In this document: piece by piece, positions 34,356 to 43,586 of the stretch
Position numbering within the stretch: position 1 is the stretch's first letter
How the letters are laid out: every line of letters begins with the position of its first letter
DNA from: Marinobacter sp. X15-166B
GTDB lineage: Bacteria > Pseudomonadota > Gammaproteobacteria > Pseudomonadales > Oleiphilaceae
DNA length: 64,000 nucleotides
Assembly (NCBI RefSeq): GCF_001752365.1
Contig: NZ_MEIY01000001.1
Coordinates: 889,012-953,011 of the forward strand
Reading direction: 5' to 3'
Position numbers and translations under genes: made by a program
The notes under the pieces: model-generated
Databases searched by the model: none
The model's input: only the letters and a program-made list of their open reading frames with translations
What the model was told of the DNA's origin: nothing

Positions 34356-35086
34356 TGCGGCTCGATTATTTTGTGGCCAACGCCTCGCCGCTGTCACGCA
34401 AGGAAGCCCGGGTGGCGATCCGCAGCAAGCGGGTGCGCATCGGTGACCAGGTGTGCCGCAAAGCCGCCACCCATCTGGCCCCCACCGACCAGGTCAGTCT
34501 CGATGGTGAGCTGCTCACCTTGCCGGAAGAGCGCTATATCATGCTGCACAAGCCTGCCGGGGTGGTCAGCGCCACCACCGATCCGCAACACGTGACCGCG
34601 TTGAGTTTGTTACCTGCCCAGTGGCGCAGCAAGCTGCATCTGGTCGGGCGACTTGACCTGGACACCACCGGCCTGCTGTTGCTCACCACCGATGGGCACT
34701 GGTCGCATCGTATTACCTCCCCCAGACGTGCGTGCCCCAAGACCTATAGGGTGGGGCTCGCCGCCCCCCTGGAAGAATCGGCGGCCAGACACTTGACTCA
34801 AGGCGTCCTGTTGAAAGGTGACCCCCGGCCCACTCAGCCCGCACAGCTGACGCCGGTGTCGGCGACGGTTATCGATCTGACCATCACCGAGGGGCGTTAT
34901 CATCAGGTGAAGCGCATGCTGGCGGCGGTGGGGAACCATGTCGTTTCGCTGCACCGCCGGCGCATCGGGGATATCTGGCTGGACCCGTCGCTCGCACCCG
35001 GAGAATTCCGCGACCTGAGCCCCGACGAAGTATCCAGTTTCGCCGGGGATGCCGGGGTCACAGCCGCTCGAAGCGCTGGGCCTTGA
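34355..35086 (+). CDS. rsuA: 16S rRNA pseudouridine synthase RsuA
   Basis: 243 residues. N-terminal S4 RNA-binding domain (about 1-50), then the pseudouridine synthase domain with the catalytic aspartate in GRLDLDTTGLLLLTTDG and the KTYRV and EGRYHQVKRMLAAVGN motifs. Makes pseudouridine 516 in 16S rRNA (family knowledge). The start overlaps the transglycosylase stop by one base. Its 3' end overlaps the converging asparaginase-like gene by 29 bases. Confidence 0.92.
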   Translation: MRLDYFVANASPLSRKEARVAIRSKRVRIGDQVCRKAATHLAPTDQVSLDGELLTLPEERYIMLHKPAGVVSATTDPQHVTALSLLPAQWRSKLHLVGRLDLDTTGLLLLTTDGHWSHRITSPRRACPKTYRVGLAAPLEESAARHLTQGVLLKGDPRPTQPAQLTPVSATVIDLTITEGRYHQVKRMLAAVGNHVVSLHRRRIGDIWLDPSLAPGEFRDLSPDEVSSFAGDAGVTAARSAGP

Positions 35087-35573
35087 GGTTCTTGTGCACC
35101 GAGTGGGCGGTAAACACTTCACCGTTCATGGCGATATACACCCCCGCGGGCAGCAGCTTGACCGCGGCGGTCGCAAAACCCAGATTGAAGACCGCGTCGC
35201 TCCGGCGCATCCGCGCCGGTTGCATGGAGCCCAGCAGCACCACCGTCTTGTCCGGATTCTGGGTCGGTTCCAACGCCTTGTACTCCGCCATTCGAGCGGT
35301 TATGGCCTGCGCTGTCTGCACCATGGTGTCGGTCCCGTGGGTGATCAGCATCCATCGGTGCGGACTGGCAATCACTGCGGTGGCAATGCGCTCACGGTCC
35401 TCATCGGTCATTTCCAGGCTGTCTTTACGCAGTAACCCGGTGATCACATAGTCATCGTTTATGTTGGCTTCCGCCAGCAATTCGGGCACCAGACTGTCAC
35501 CGATCTCAAATTCGCTGTTGGCATCGAAGTAGACCTTGTCGATGGTGCCACCCGTGGTCACAATTTCTATCAT
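35058..35573 (-). CDS. single-domain asparaginase-like protein
   Basis: 171 residues, only the N-terminal half of an L-asparaginase. Both threonine motifs are present: TTGGTIDK at about 6-13 and LITHGTDTM at about 76-84. The C-terminal domain that completes the normal dimer interface is absent, and the stop is genuine, inside rsuA. Such short asparaginases occur in other gammaproteobacteria; activity is unproven. The start overlaps the pbpG stop by four bases. Confidence 0.85.
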   Translation of the reverse strand: MIEIVTTGGTIDKVYFDANSEFEIGDSLVPELLAEANINDDYVITGLLRKDSLEMTDEDRERIATAVIASPHRWMLITHGTDTMVQTAQAITARMAEYKALEPTQNPDKTVVLLGSMQPARMRRSDAVFNLGFATAAVKLLPAGVYIAMNGEVFTAHSVHKNLKAQRFERL

Positions 35574-36466
35574 TGCGTTACCTTTTGCGCCGCATACTGA
35601 AGATTCTTACTTTGCTCGTAGGCTTTGGCCGCCGCCGCAACCTGGCCGGATTCGCCGCTTGCCAGCCAGCGCCGGATGCGACCGGCATCCCCCAGCGGGG
35701 AGCGGGTTCCCAGCGAGTCCAGCAACACCGTGATCACGGGTTTGCCATTCATGTCCGCCACCATCACCAGGCAGCGTCCCGCGGCCTTCAGGTAGCCGGT
35801 TTTACTCAGGCGCACATCCCAGTTGCCCCGGTGCACCAGTACATTGGTGTTGCCAAACGCCAGATCGTAGCGGGGCTGACGGAAACGTGCGGTAAAATAC
35901 CCGGTGGTGGAGTATTCCATGATCGCCGGGTACGCCAGCGCCGCTTCCACCAGCCGCACCAGATCGGCGGCGGTGGAGCGGTTGTGCGCCGACAGCCCGG
36001 TCGGATCGACAAAACGGGTCTGGGTCATGCCCAGCGCCCGGGCCTGGTCATTCATGGCAGTGACAAACGCGTCGTACCCACCGGGGTGGTGGCGGGCCAG
36101 CGTGTAAGCAGCAAAGTTTTCCGACGACATGAGTGCAATACGCAGGATGTCAGCCCGTGACAGGGTTGAGCCCACCCGAATGCGGGTGTAAGCGTTCGCT
36201 GCCGCTTCCTTGTGCCGTGGATAAAACTCCAGCCGCTCCGACAGTGGCGCACCGGAATTCATCACCACCAGCGCGGTCATCAGTTTGGTGATGGACGCCA
36301 CCGGCACCGGGCGTTGCGCATTTTTGCCGTACATCAGGGTCTGTGCGCCCACTTCGGCCACCGCCGCCTGCACAGAAGCGAGATTCGGCCCGGCAGTCTG
36401 CGCCAGAACCTGAGGGATGAGTAACACCCCCAACACCACTGCCAACCACCCTCTAAATGCTATCAC
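35570..36466 (-). CDS. pbpG: D-alanyl-D-alanine endopeptidase (PBP7-like)
   Basis: 298 residues. Signal peptide at about 1-23 ends in VLA-QTAG. Serine penicillin-binding motifs: SITK (SxxK), SSEN (SxN) and KTGYLK (KTG). Cleaves peptide cross-links in the periplasm. Two GTG codons, 36472 and 36466, are possible; the second is chosen because GGGAG would touch the first. Translationally coupled to the mini-asparaginase. Confidence 0.92.
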   Translation of the reverse strand: MIAFRGWLAVVLGVLLIPQVLAQTAGPNLASVQAAVAEVGAQTLMYGKNAQRPVPVASITKLMTALVVMNSGAPLSERLEFYPRHKEAAANAYTRIRVGSTLSRADILRIALMSSENFAAYTLARHHPGGYDAFVTAMNDQARALGMTQTRFVDPTGLSAHNRSTAADLVRLVEAALAYPAIMEYSTTGYFTARFRQPRYDLAFGNTNVLVHRGNWDVRLSKTGYLKAAGRCLVMVADMNGKPVITVLLDSLGTRSPLGDAGRIRRWLASGESGQVAAAAKAYEQSKNLQYAAQKVTQ

Positions 36467-36599
36467 CGACACTCCCGTTCCCTTACCCTGCGCACTGACA
36501 TGATTCCCAGGCGCGAACCCATTGTGCCGCTACTATACCAGTGCCGGCCGGGCGGTGCGCCGGTATAATGGGCCCTTTGCAAGCGTCCGTTTCACTTGC

Positions 36600-37172
36600 T
36601 CAGCCCTGCCGGGGGTCGGTCGCTGCCACCTTGGTGTTACTGCTGTTGGCATCCCGGAACTCCAGCAACGTTTGCAGACCGTCAAAGCTGACCACCTGGC
36701 GAAAGTCGAGCCAGTCCACCAGACAAAACAGACACATGGCCGGGTAGTCCCAGCGGCTGAATTGCCCCTGGGTCACGGCATCCGCCAACACCTGCAAGGT
36801 GGTTTGCAGGCGTTCACGCTGCAGTCGATAAAAGAGCACATCCTGCCCGACCTCCAGTCCCGATCGTTTGGACAGCAGTAAAATGACCGCGGCATCGTTG
36901 GCGGCATCGATCACGGTGAGCTGATTTTCCTGTTCCCAGGTCAAGGTTGCCGCGCCTGCCAGGGCGCTCAGGTAGCGGGCGATCACCCGCGAGTCATAGA
37001 TATGCCGGGCCCCGTCAATCAATACGGGAACCTTCAAGACGGGGCTGCAGCGCCGCAAGTGGTCACGGCCCTCGTCGTAGATGTCCAGATCAACAAATTC
37101 GTACTGCGTCTCACCCAGCAACAGGCGAATGCGCCGCACGTAGGGAGACGTGGTGGAACCGATGAGTTTCAT
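36600..37172 (-). CDS. glutathione S-transferase family protein
   Basis: 190 residues. Thioredoxin-like N-terminus with KLIGSTTSPYVRRIRLLL, VPVLIDGARHIYDSRVIARYL (cis-proline and the E/D-S glutathione motif), then an all-helical C-terminal domain. The catalytic Ser/Cys position is TTSPY. Substrate unknown. ATG 37172 follows a strong AGGAGG. Confidence 0.88.
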   Translation of the reverse strand: MKLIGSTTSPYVRRIRLLLGETQYEFVDLDIYDEGRDHLRRCSPVLKVPVLIDGARHIYDSRVIARYLSALAGAATLTWEQENQLTVIDAANDAAVILLLSKRSGLEVGQDVLFYRLQRERLQTTLQVLADAVTQGQFSRWDYPAMCLFCLVDWLDFRQVVSFDGLQTLLEFRDANSSNTKVAATDPRQG

Positions 37173-37303
37173 ACAACCTCCTATAGTGGCCGGGACGTCT
37201 GCCGCACCGCGGCTGCTTGAACATTGAAGTTTAGCGCTCATGCCGCCCCCTGCCCAATACCGGTGTTGATGCCGGTCAGCGTGCCTGACGGCCACCCGCC
37301 AGA

Positions 37304-37332
37304 CACAAAAAAAGGCAGCCGAGGCTGCCTTT
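37304..37332 (-). terminator. intrinsic terminator of the cold-shock gene
   Basis: AAAGGCAGCC and GGCTGCCTTT form the stem with a tiny loop, followed leftward by a run of T. It lies 24 bases after the cold-shock gene stop. Confidence 0.85.
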
Positions 37333-37355
37333 CTTGAAGTGCTGTTGTCTGCTAC

Positions 37356-37562
37356 TTACAGAGCAACAACGTTCTCCGCCTGAGGTCCTTTTTGGCCCTG
37401 GGTGACGGTGAACTCGACCTGCTGGCCTTCAGCCAGAGTTTTGAACCCTGAACCCTGGATGGCGCTGAAGTGAACGAAAACGTCCGGGCCGCCTTCGCGA
37501 GTGATGAAACCAAAACCTTTTGCTTCGTTGAAGAACTTAACGGTACCGGTAGTAGTAGACAT
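37356..37562 (-). CDS. CspA-family cold-shock protein
   Basis: 68 residues, single cold-shock domain. RNP1 KGFGFI and RNP2 VFVHFSAI are intact; ends [10 protein letters not shown]. Binds single-stranded nucleic acid and melts RNA structure. Start ATG 37562 ([14 protein letters not shown]) follows CAGGAA. A promoter at 37729-37757 would give a leader of about 160 bases. Confidence 0.95.
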   Translation of the reverse strand: MSTTTGTVKFFNEAKGFGFITREGGPDVFVHFSAIQGSGFKTLAEGQQVEFTVTQGQKGPQAENVVAL

Positions 37563-37722
37563 ACTATGAATATTCCTGCAATCAATCATTTATCTGCCGC
37601 CACTGCATGTGGACAGCGTTTACGGAAATACAGTACTCGCGGAATCAAAAACAGGACGGTGCACGGCATACTACAGCGGTATACGTCTTATTCATGAACT
37701 GCTTTGCTGAATTTCTCCTACA
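37563..37722 (-). promoter_or_regulatory. long 5' leader of the cold-shock gene
   Basis: About 160 bases separate the predicted transcription start near 37722 from the ATG. E. coli cspA has a leader of similar length that acts as an RNA thermosensor. No sequence match was established here; the claim rests on length and position. Confidence 0.45.
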
Positions 37723-37728
37723 AGACCG

Positions 37729-37757
37729 ACTCTACTATTAGTTGCCGGGCTTGCCAA
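37729..37757 (-). promoter_or_regulatory. promoter of the cold-shock gene
   Basis: Read leftward, TTGGCA (37757-37752) and TAGAGT (37734-37729) are 17 bases apart. Confidence 0.6.
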
Positions 37758-37807
37758 GTGTATTTTTTAAGCGATAAGTACAGTTACACAGTGTGCCGAT
37801 TCTCTGC

Positions 37808-38188
37808 TCAGCCCCGCAGCAAACTGAAGGTATAGAGCCCCAGCGCCACCATCAGCAGGGTGCCGGCCACGTGAACCAGACCGCCTGCCAAGGCCGCCAT
37901 CCATTTGCCGTTCTGGATGGCGGCAAACATTTCCAGCGAAAAGGTGGAGAAGGTGGTCAAGGCCCCGCACAGCCCCGTGATGGCAAACAACCGCCACTCG
38001 GGGGCCAGCGCACTTGGCCCACTGAAATAGCCAATCAGCAACCCGGCCAGCCAACTGCCCAGCAGGTTGGCCAGCAAGGTGCCCAGAGGCACCATTTGCT
38101 GCTCACTGTTGAGCCACAGACTCAGGGCCCAACGGGCATTAGCGCCCACCGCAGCCCCCAGACTGACCGCACACACCGACAGCCACAC
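37808..38188 (-). CDS. crcB: CrcB/Fluc fluoride channel
   Basis: 126 residues, four membrane helices. Signature segments: GANARWALSLWLN, GTLLANLLGSWLAGLLIGY and TGLCGALTTFSTFSLE with the fluoride-path phenylalanines. Exports fluoride as a dual-topology dimer. Start GTG 38188, ten bases after the fadE stop, with AGGGCG before it. No fluoride riboswitch is seen; it probably rides on the fadE transcript. Confidence 0.92.
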   Translation of the reverse strand: MWLSVCAVSLGAAVGANARWALSLWLNSEQQMVPLGTLLANLLGSWLAGLLIGYFSGPSALAPEWRLFAITGLCGALTTFSTFSLEMFAAIQNGKWMAALAGGLVHVAGTLLMVALGLYTFSLLRG

Positions 38189-38197
38189 AGGGGCGCC

Positions 38198-40648
38198 CTA
38201 GCGGTCGCTGGCGTGGTGGACGACGGTGTCTTTGTTGTGCGCAAAAGCGTCGAAGGCAAAATCATCCACGGTCAGCATGTTCAACACCTTTTCCTCATAG
38301 CGGGCCATAAATTCGGCTTCTTCCGCGCTGAATACCTGCGCCTGCTGCGCCGCCGCAAAGCGTTGTTCGGGGTGCAGCGCGTCCATCGGCAACTCGCCCT
38401 GAGCGTAGGCTTTGGCGACCTTGCGGTACAGCGATTCGGCGTGCTCGTAGTCGCTCAACAACTCATTGTAGCGGGCGATCGGATTATCGACCGCTCCGTT
38501 GTCGTCGGTCCAGATGCCCGCCGTCAATTTGGCCCGCAGCGGCGTATCGGTGGAGATGGCCCCGGCCAGCACCCGGGTCAGGTCGTCATGGGGTTCGGGC
38601 CAGCGGCGGCCGAGGGGCAAGGTGATGGCCCGCAGTGCCCAGGCCAGCGGCCGGTTGGGTAGATTTTGCAGGAATCCGTCCAACGCGACTTCCACCCGGT
38701 GCAGCAGTAACGCCAGACTGTACTCCATCAATTCACACTCTTTGCCCACCGGTTCTGCTTCGTACCAGTTTTTCAGCACCATGGAGCTCAGGTACAGATT
38801 CGACAACATGTCACCCAGGCGGGCCGAAATCAGCTCCCGCATCTTGAGCTCCGCCCCCAGGGTGGTCATGGCCGCATCGGCGCATAACCCGAAAGCGGCG
38901 CTGAAGCGAGCCACAGCCCGGGCGTAACGTCCGGCCACACCCCCAAAGGGCACGTCGGCCATGCCCAGACCCAGGGCCTGGGTGAAGGCACGGGCGGCGT
39001 TGCCGAAGACCAGACCGGCGTGACCGAAAAAGGCCTCATCAAAGGCGTGGATATCGTCGTTTTCTTTGGCCGCCAGTTCCTTGAGCACATACGGGTGGCA
39101 GCGGATGGCCCCCTGACCGAAGATCATCAGGCTGCGGGTCATGATGTTGGCGCCTTCCACGGTAATCGACACCGCGGATCCGCTGTAGCTGACGCCCAGA
39201 TAATTGCGGGGCCCCAGGGTCACGGTTTTGCCGCCGTGGACATCCATGGCATCGGTCAGCACACGGCGCTGCATCTCGGTCAGGTGGTATTTCAGGATGG
39301 CCGATGGCACTGCCGGCTGCTCGCCGTGATCCACCATGTTGGCGGTCTGATTGACCGCCGCCTGGGCGATATAGGTGTGCGCCGCAATCCGTGCCAGCGC
39401 TTCCTGCACCCCTTCCATCTCCGCCACCGGCGCATTGAACTGGCGGCGGATGCGGGTATAGCCCCCCGCCGTTGCGAGCGCATAGGCGGCGGTACCGGCT
39501 GCACCCGAGGGCAGTGTGATGCTGCGCCCCACCGAAAGGCACTCCACCAGCATGCGCCACCCCTGCCCCGCCATTTCCTGCCCACCGATGATGAAGTCCA
39601 GCGGGATGAACACATCTTTGCCGACAATCGGCCCGTTCATGAACGGACTGCCGACCGGGCAATGGCGACGGCCAATCTCCATGCCGTCAGTGTCGCGCGG
39701 GATCAGCGCGCAGGTGATACCGTAATCTTTGGTGTCCCCCAGCAACCCGTCCGGATCGAACATGCGAAAGGCCAGGCCCACTACGGTGGCGACCGGGGCC
39801 AGGGTGATCCAGCGCTTTTCGAAATTCAGCCGCAGCCCCAAAACTTCCTTGCCGTCGAACTCCCCCCTGCAGACAATGCCGGTGTCCGGCAGGGCGGTGG
39901 CGTCGGAGCCGGCACGGGGACCGGTCAATCCGAAACAGGGAATCTCACGGCCATCGGCCAGGCGCGGCAGGTAATGTTGTTTCTGTTCTTCGGTGCCGTA
40001 TTTCACCAGCAACTCGCCGGGACCCAAGGAGTTGGGCACCCCTACGGTGACCATCAGGGTTTCGTTCACGGAGAGTTTCTGCAGCACCGCCGATTGCGCC
40101 TTGGCGGAAAAGCCCAATCCACCGTACTCTTTGGGAATGATCATGCCGAAGAATTTTTCCTGCTTCAGAAACTCCCATAACTCCGGAGGCAGGTCGGCCC
40201 GTTCAAAGGCAATATCCCAAGCGTTGCACATGCCTGCGGCGGTGGCACATTGCGTGTCGACGAACGCCTGTTCTTCTGCGGTCAGACCGGTATTGCGGTT
40301 AATCAACAAGTTATGCCAGTCAGGGCGGCCGGTAAACAGTTGCCCGTCCCAGCCCACGGTGCCGGCTTCAAGCGCGGTTCTTTCCGTATCGGACACCTTG
40401 GGCGCCACTTTCTTGAATAATGCAAACACCCGGGGGGTCAACCAACTCTGACGAAACCCAGGCAGACCTGCTGCCGCGGTGATCGCCGCACCGATGAACA
40501 AGATCAGTGCCAGCATGCCAGAGGCGAATATCAGCGACGCGAGTCCGACAACGACCATTACCGTGATCGCCTGCTTTGCGCCGCCTTCCTGGCGCATCAC
40601 CACCAATAACCCTGCAATGGCAATTAACAACAGTATCAGCGTCATCAT
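38198..40648 (-). CDS. fadE: FadE-type acyl-CoA dehydrogenase
   Basis: 816 residues, the long FadE form. Two N-terminal hydrophobic helices (about 2-20 and 28-60) anchor it at the membrane. Core motifs: PKEYGGLGFSAKAQS, CFGLTGPRAGSDA, FEKRWITLAP, RRQFNAPVAEMEGVQEALARIA and MDVHGGKTVTLGPRNYLG. The C-terminal 200 residues are the FadE-specific domain. First step of fatty acid beta-oxidation. GAGAG precedes two adjacent ATG codons. Confidence 0.95.
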   Translation of the reverse strand: MMTLILLLIAIAGLLVVMRQEGGAKQAITVMVVVGLASLIFASGMLALILFIGAAITAAAGLPGFRQSWLTPRVFALFKKVAPKVSDTERTALEAGTVGWDGQLFTGRPDWHNLLINRNTGLTAEEQAFVDTQCATAAGMCNAWDIAFERADLPPELWEFLKQEKFFGMIIPKEYGGLGFSAKAQSAVLQKLSVNETLMVTVGVPNSLGPGELLVKYGTEEQKQHYLPRLADGREIPCFGLTGPRAGSDATALPDTGIVCRGEFDGKEVLGLRLNFEKRWITLAPVATVVGLAFRMFDPDGLLGDTKDYGITCALIPRDTDGMEIGRRHCPVGSPFMNGPIVGKDVFIPLDFIIGGQEMAGQGWRMLVECLSVGRSITLPSGAAGTAAYALATAGGYTRIRRQFNAPVAEMEGVQEALARIAAHTYIAQAAVNQTANMVDHGEQPAVPSAILKYHLTEMQRRVLTDAMDVHGGKTVTLGPRNYLGVSYSGSAVSITVEGANIMTRSLMIFGQGAIRCHPYVLKELAAKENDDIHAFDEAFFGHAGLVFGNAARAFTQALGLGMADVPFGGVAGRYARAVARFSAAFGLCADAAMTTLGAELKMRELISARLGDMLSNLYLSSMVLKNWYEAEPVGKECELMEYSLALLLHRVEVALDGFLQNLPNRPLAWALRAITLPLGRRWPEPHDDLTRVLAGAISTDTPLRAKLTAGIWTDDNGAVDNPIARYNELLSDYEHAESLYRKVAKAYAQGELPMDALHPEQRFAAAQQAQVFSAEEAEFMARYEEKVLNMLTVDDFAFDAFAHNKDTVVHHASDR

Positions 40649-40736
40649 AAACTCTCTTTGTCATTCATGGGTAAACCGTTGCTCAACTTCAATTCGTTAC
40701 GTGCAAACTACATGATTGGCTGCAACCTTGCCAAGA

Positions 40737-43586
40737 TCAGGCCGTCACAATCACCCGGACCCCCTCGAGGGCCAGACTGGCTTTTTCCAGCGCCGCTTCC
40801 GCCGCAGCCAATTGCCCCCGGAAGAATTCGATTTCTTCTGCACGAATCGACGGATTGGTGCGCTGTAACGACTCCAGCCGGCGGATTTCACCCTCCAGCA
40901 ACGCCCTCACCCGCGCCTGAGACTCTGCCTTCAGAGGTTCCAGCTGAGGTGCCGCCAGTTGTTCGGCATGGGCCACCATGGTTTCAACCTCGGCGCGTAT
41001 TTTCGGCACCACCGCTTGCGCAGTACGGCGGCGGATGTTGGCGCAGAGTTCGTTGAGCCGATCATGGGGCAAAGCGGCGGTCAGATCGCGCCCATTGACA
41101 TCCACCAGCAGCCGCACCGGCGAAATGGGCAGGTAACGGGACAACTGCAGGCTGTCCGGGGCCGGACAATGCACCGTGTACAGCGCCTCCAGCAACAAGG
41201 TGCCGGCGGGCAGGCCTTTCACCGCAATGCTCGCCAGTGCTGCCTTGCCCAGCCCGGTACTGGTGACCGAATCGAGGATGCCGGTCACCAGCGGGTGCTC
41301 CCAGCTCATGAACGCCATGTCTTCCCGCTGCAGCGCCTGCTCCCGGCTCCAGGTCACGGTGAGCCCCTCGTCTGGCAGCTCGGTCACATGACCGGTCTGA
41401 CGGTGGTCGCTGTGCTTGAGCACATCCGCGTGCTCGGAGTGGTCTTCCATATCCACTCCCAGAATATCAAAGGCCTCCACCAGGAACTCATGCAACCGCG
41501 CGGACGATTCTTCCTGCTCGATCTGGCGAATCAGCCCACGGGCACTGTCCGGGCGGCAGGAGTTGATTTCTATCAACGCATCCCGCCCCTTATGCAGCAA
41601 GGCCTGCAGTTCCCGGGTACGGGTCGCGGTCTGCTCGATCAGTCCCTCCATCCCGGTTTCATCGCCGGCAAGCGCCGCCTGCCAGGCGTCCTCCACCTGC
41701 CCCTTGACCGTCACCCCCACCGCACAGCTTTCGGTGAACGCACCCAGGCCTTCGTCAAACCAGCGGAACTGCACCGCCTGGGCGGTATCCTGCAGATAGG
41801 GCACATGGATATGAATGGTGTCGGACTGGCCAATCCGGTCAAGCCGGCCAATGCGCTGTTCCAGCAAGTCCGGGTTTTCCGGCAGGTCGAACAGAATCAG
41901 GTGCTGGGCGAACTGGAAATTGCGCCCTTCACTGCCAATCTCGGAGCAGATCAGCGCCTGGGCACCCTGCTCGGTTTCGGCGAAGTAGGCGGCGGCACGA
42001 TCCCGCTCCAGCAGGTTCAGGTGCTCGTGGAACGCGGCACTGCGAATGCCCGCGCGCAACTGCAGATACTCCTCCAGCGCCATCGCCGTTTCCGCCCGCG
42101 CACAGATCACCACAACCTTGTGGGGTTTGAGACTGCTCAATTGTTGGCGCAACCAGCCCACCCGTGGGTCCTCGGCCAGCCATTGCTCGGCTGACACCGC
42201 CTGCTCGGGGGTCAGCCCGGGGCGGCCGAAACGCATTCCCTGGTCGCTGTACAATGGCGGACACGGCAACGGATAGGCGTGCAGTGCGCGCGCCGGGAAA
42301 CCCTGAATCGCCGCCCGGGTGTTGCGGAACAACACCCGGCCGGTCCCGTGCCGGTCCAGCAGAGCCTCAATGATCTGCGTGGCGGCATCCGGCAACGCCA
42401 GTAACGGCGCCAGATCCTCCCCCAGGAGGGTGTGCAGAACCGCAAGGTCTTCCGGCGCCGGTGTACCGGTTGCCAGTAGCCGTCGCACCACCTGGTTGAC
42501 CTGGTCATAGCTCGCTTCCTCCGCAAGGAAACTGGCCAGGTCATGAAACCGGGCGGGGTCCAGCAACCGCAGCCGTGCAAAGTGACTGGCGACGCCCACC
42601 TGTTCAGGGGTGGCGGTCAGCAGCAACAGCCCGCGGGTAATCGCCGCCAGACGCTCAATCAACCGGTATTCCTCACTGACCGCTTCCGGGCTCCACACCA
42701 GATGATGGGCTTCATCCACGACCATCAAATCCCAGCCCGCAGCCAGCGCATCCTGGTGCGCACGTGTATGGGTTTTCAAGAACCCAAGACTGCACAACAC
42801 CAGTTGCTCCGTCTCAAACGGATTCTGGGGTTGGGCGTCGGCAGTGGCGACGTCCTCGTCTGAGGTGGGGGGCACCGCGTAACGGTTCTCATCGATGATC
42901 GCAAAGCGCAGATTGAAGCGCCGCAGCATTTCCACCAACCATTGATGCACCAGGGAATCCGGCACCACAATCAGCACCCGGCGGGCCAGCTCGGTGTGCA
43001 GCTGATAATGCAAAATGAGCCCTGCTTCGATGGTTTTCCCCAGCCCCACCTCATCGGCCAGCAATACCCTCGGGGCGTACCGACGGGCGACTTCATGGGC
43101 AATGTGGATCTGGTGGGGCAGGTGCTGGGTCCTGGCTCCGATCAGCCCCTGCACCGGTGATGCGCGCAACCGGTCCAGATGCTGCAAGGCGGCGACCCGC
43201 AACCGGAAGGCGCCATTGCGATCAAACTGTCCGGCAAACAGCCGCTGATGGGGCGCGGAAAAATTGACCGTGCTGCTGAGGCGGACTTCAAAGACCGGTT
43301 TGAGGTCACCACTGCCATCGTCGGCGTGGTACAACAGCACCCCGTCCATGTCTTCAACCGCACGCACCGTCAGGGTGTCGCCATCAAAAGTCTCGATCTG
43401 CTCACCGATCTGGTACACCACCCGAGCCAGGGGTGCATTGTCTATCGCATAGGTCCGCTCTTCATCGGCGGCGGGGAATCCGAGGGTCACCCGTCGGCCG
43501 GAAACTTCGGTAACGATCCCCAGGCCAAGCCCGGTGTCGCTGTGACTCACCCACCGCTGACCCACTGCAAAATCTGACGTATTCAA
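40737..43586 (-). CDS. rapA: RNA polymerase-associated SWI2/SNF2 ATPase RapA
   Basis: 949 residues. N-terminal Tudor-like domains (FAVGQRWVSHSDTGLGLGIV), then ATPase lobe 1 with Walker A DEVGLGKTIEAGL and DEAHH, lobe 2 with ICSEIGSEGRNFQFAQHLILFDLPENPDLLEQRIGRLDRIGQ. Recycles stalled RNA polymerase. The start is an uncommon TTG at 43586, behind GGGAGG; it overlaps the cysZ stop as TTGA, so the two are coupled. Length is near E. coli RapA (968). Confidence 0.96.
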   Translation of the reverse strand: MNTSDFAVGQRWVSHSDTGLGLGIVTEVSGRRVTLGFPAADEERTYAIDNAPLARVVYQIGEQIETFDGDTLTVRAVEDMDGVLLYHADDGSGDLKPVFEVRLSSTVNFSAPHQRLFAGQFDRNGAFRLRVAALQHLDRLRASPVQGLIGARTQHLPHQIHIAHEVARRYAPRVLLADEVGLGKTIEAGLILHYQLHTELARRVLIVVPDSLVHQWLVEMLRRFNLRFAIIDENRYAVPPTSDEDVATADAQPQNPFETEQLVLCSLGFLKTHTRAHQDALAAGWDLMVVDEAHHLVWSPEAVSEEYRLIERLAAITRGLLLLTATPEQVGVASHFARLRLLDPARFHDLASFLAEEASYDQVNQVVRRLLATGTPAPEDLAVLHTLLGEDLAPLLALPDAATQIIEALLDRHGTGRVLFRNTRAAIQGFPARALHAYPLPCPPLYSDQGMRFGRPGLTPEQAVSAEQWLAEDPRVGWLRQQLSSLKPHKVVVICARAETAMALEEYLQLRAGIRSAAFHEHLNLLERDRAAAYFAETEQGAQALICSEIGSEGRNFQFAQHLILFDLPENPDLLEQRIGRLDRIGQSDTIHIHVPYLQDTAQAVQFRWFDEGLGAFTESCAVGVTVKGQVEDAWQAALAGDETGMEGLIEQTATRTRELQALLHKGRDALIEINSCRPDSARGLIRQIEQEESSARLHEFLVEAFDILGVDMEDHSEHADVLKHSDHRQTGHVTELPDEGLTVTWSREQALQREDMAFMSWEHPLVTGILDSVTSTGLGKAALASIAVKGLPAGTLLLEALYTVHCPAPDSLQLSRYLPISPVRLLVDVNGRDLTAALPHDRLNELCANIRRRTAQAVVPKIRAEVETMVAHAEQLAAPQLEPLKAESQARVRALLEGEIRRLESLQRTNPSIRAEEIEFFRGQLAAAEAALEKASLALEGVRVIVTA

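Noticed and set aside
38189..38260. Possible fluoride riboswitch before crcB
   Set aside because: crcB begins ten bases after the fadE stop, so there is no leader to hold one.
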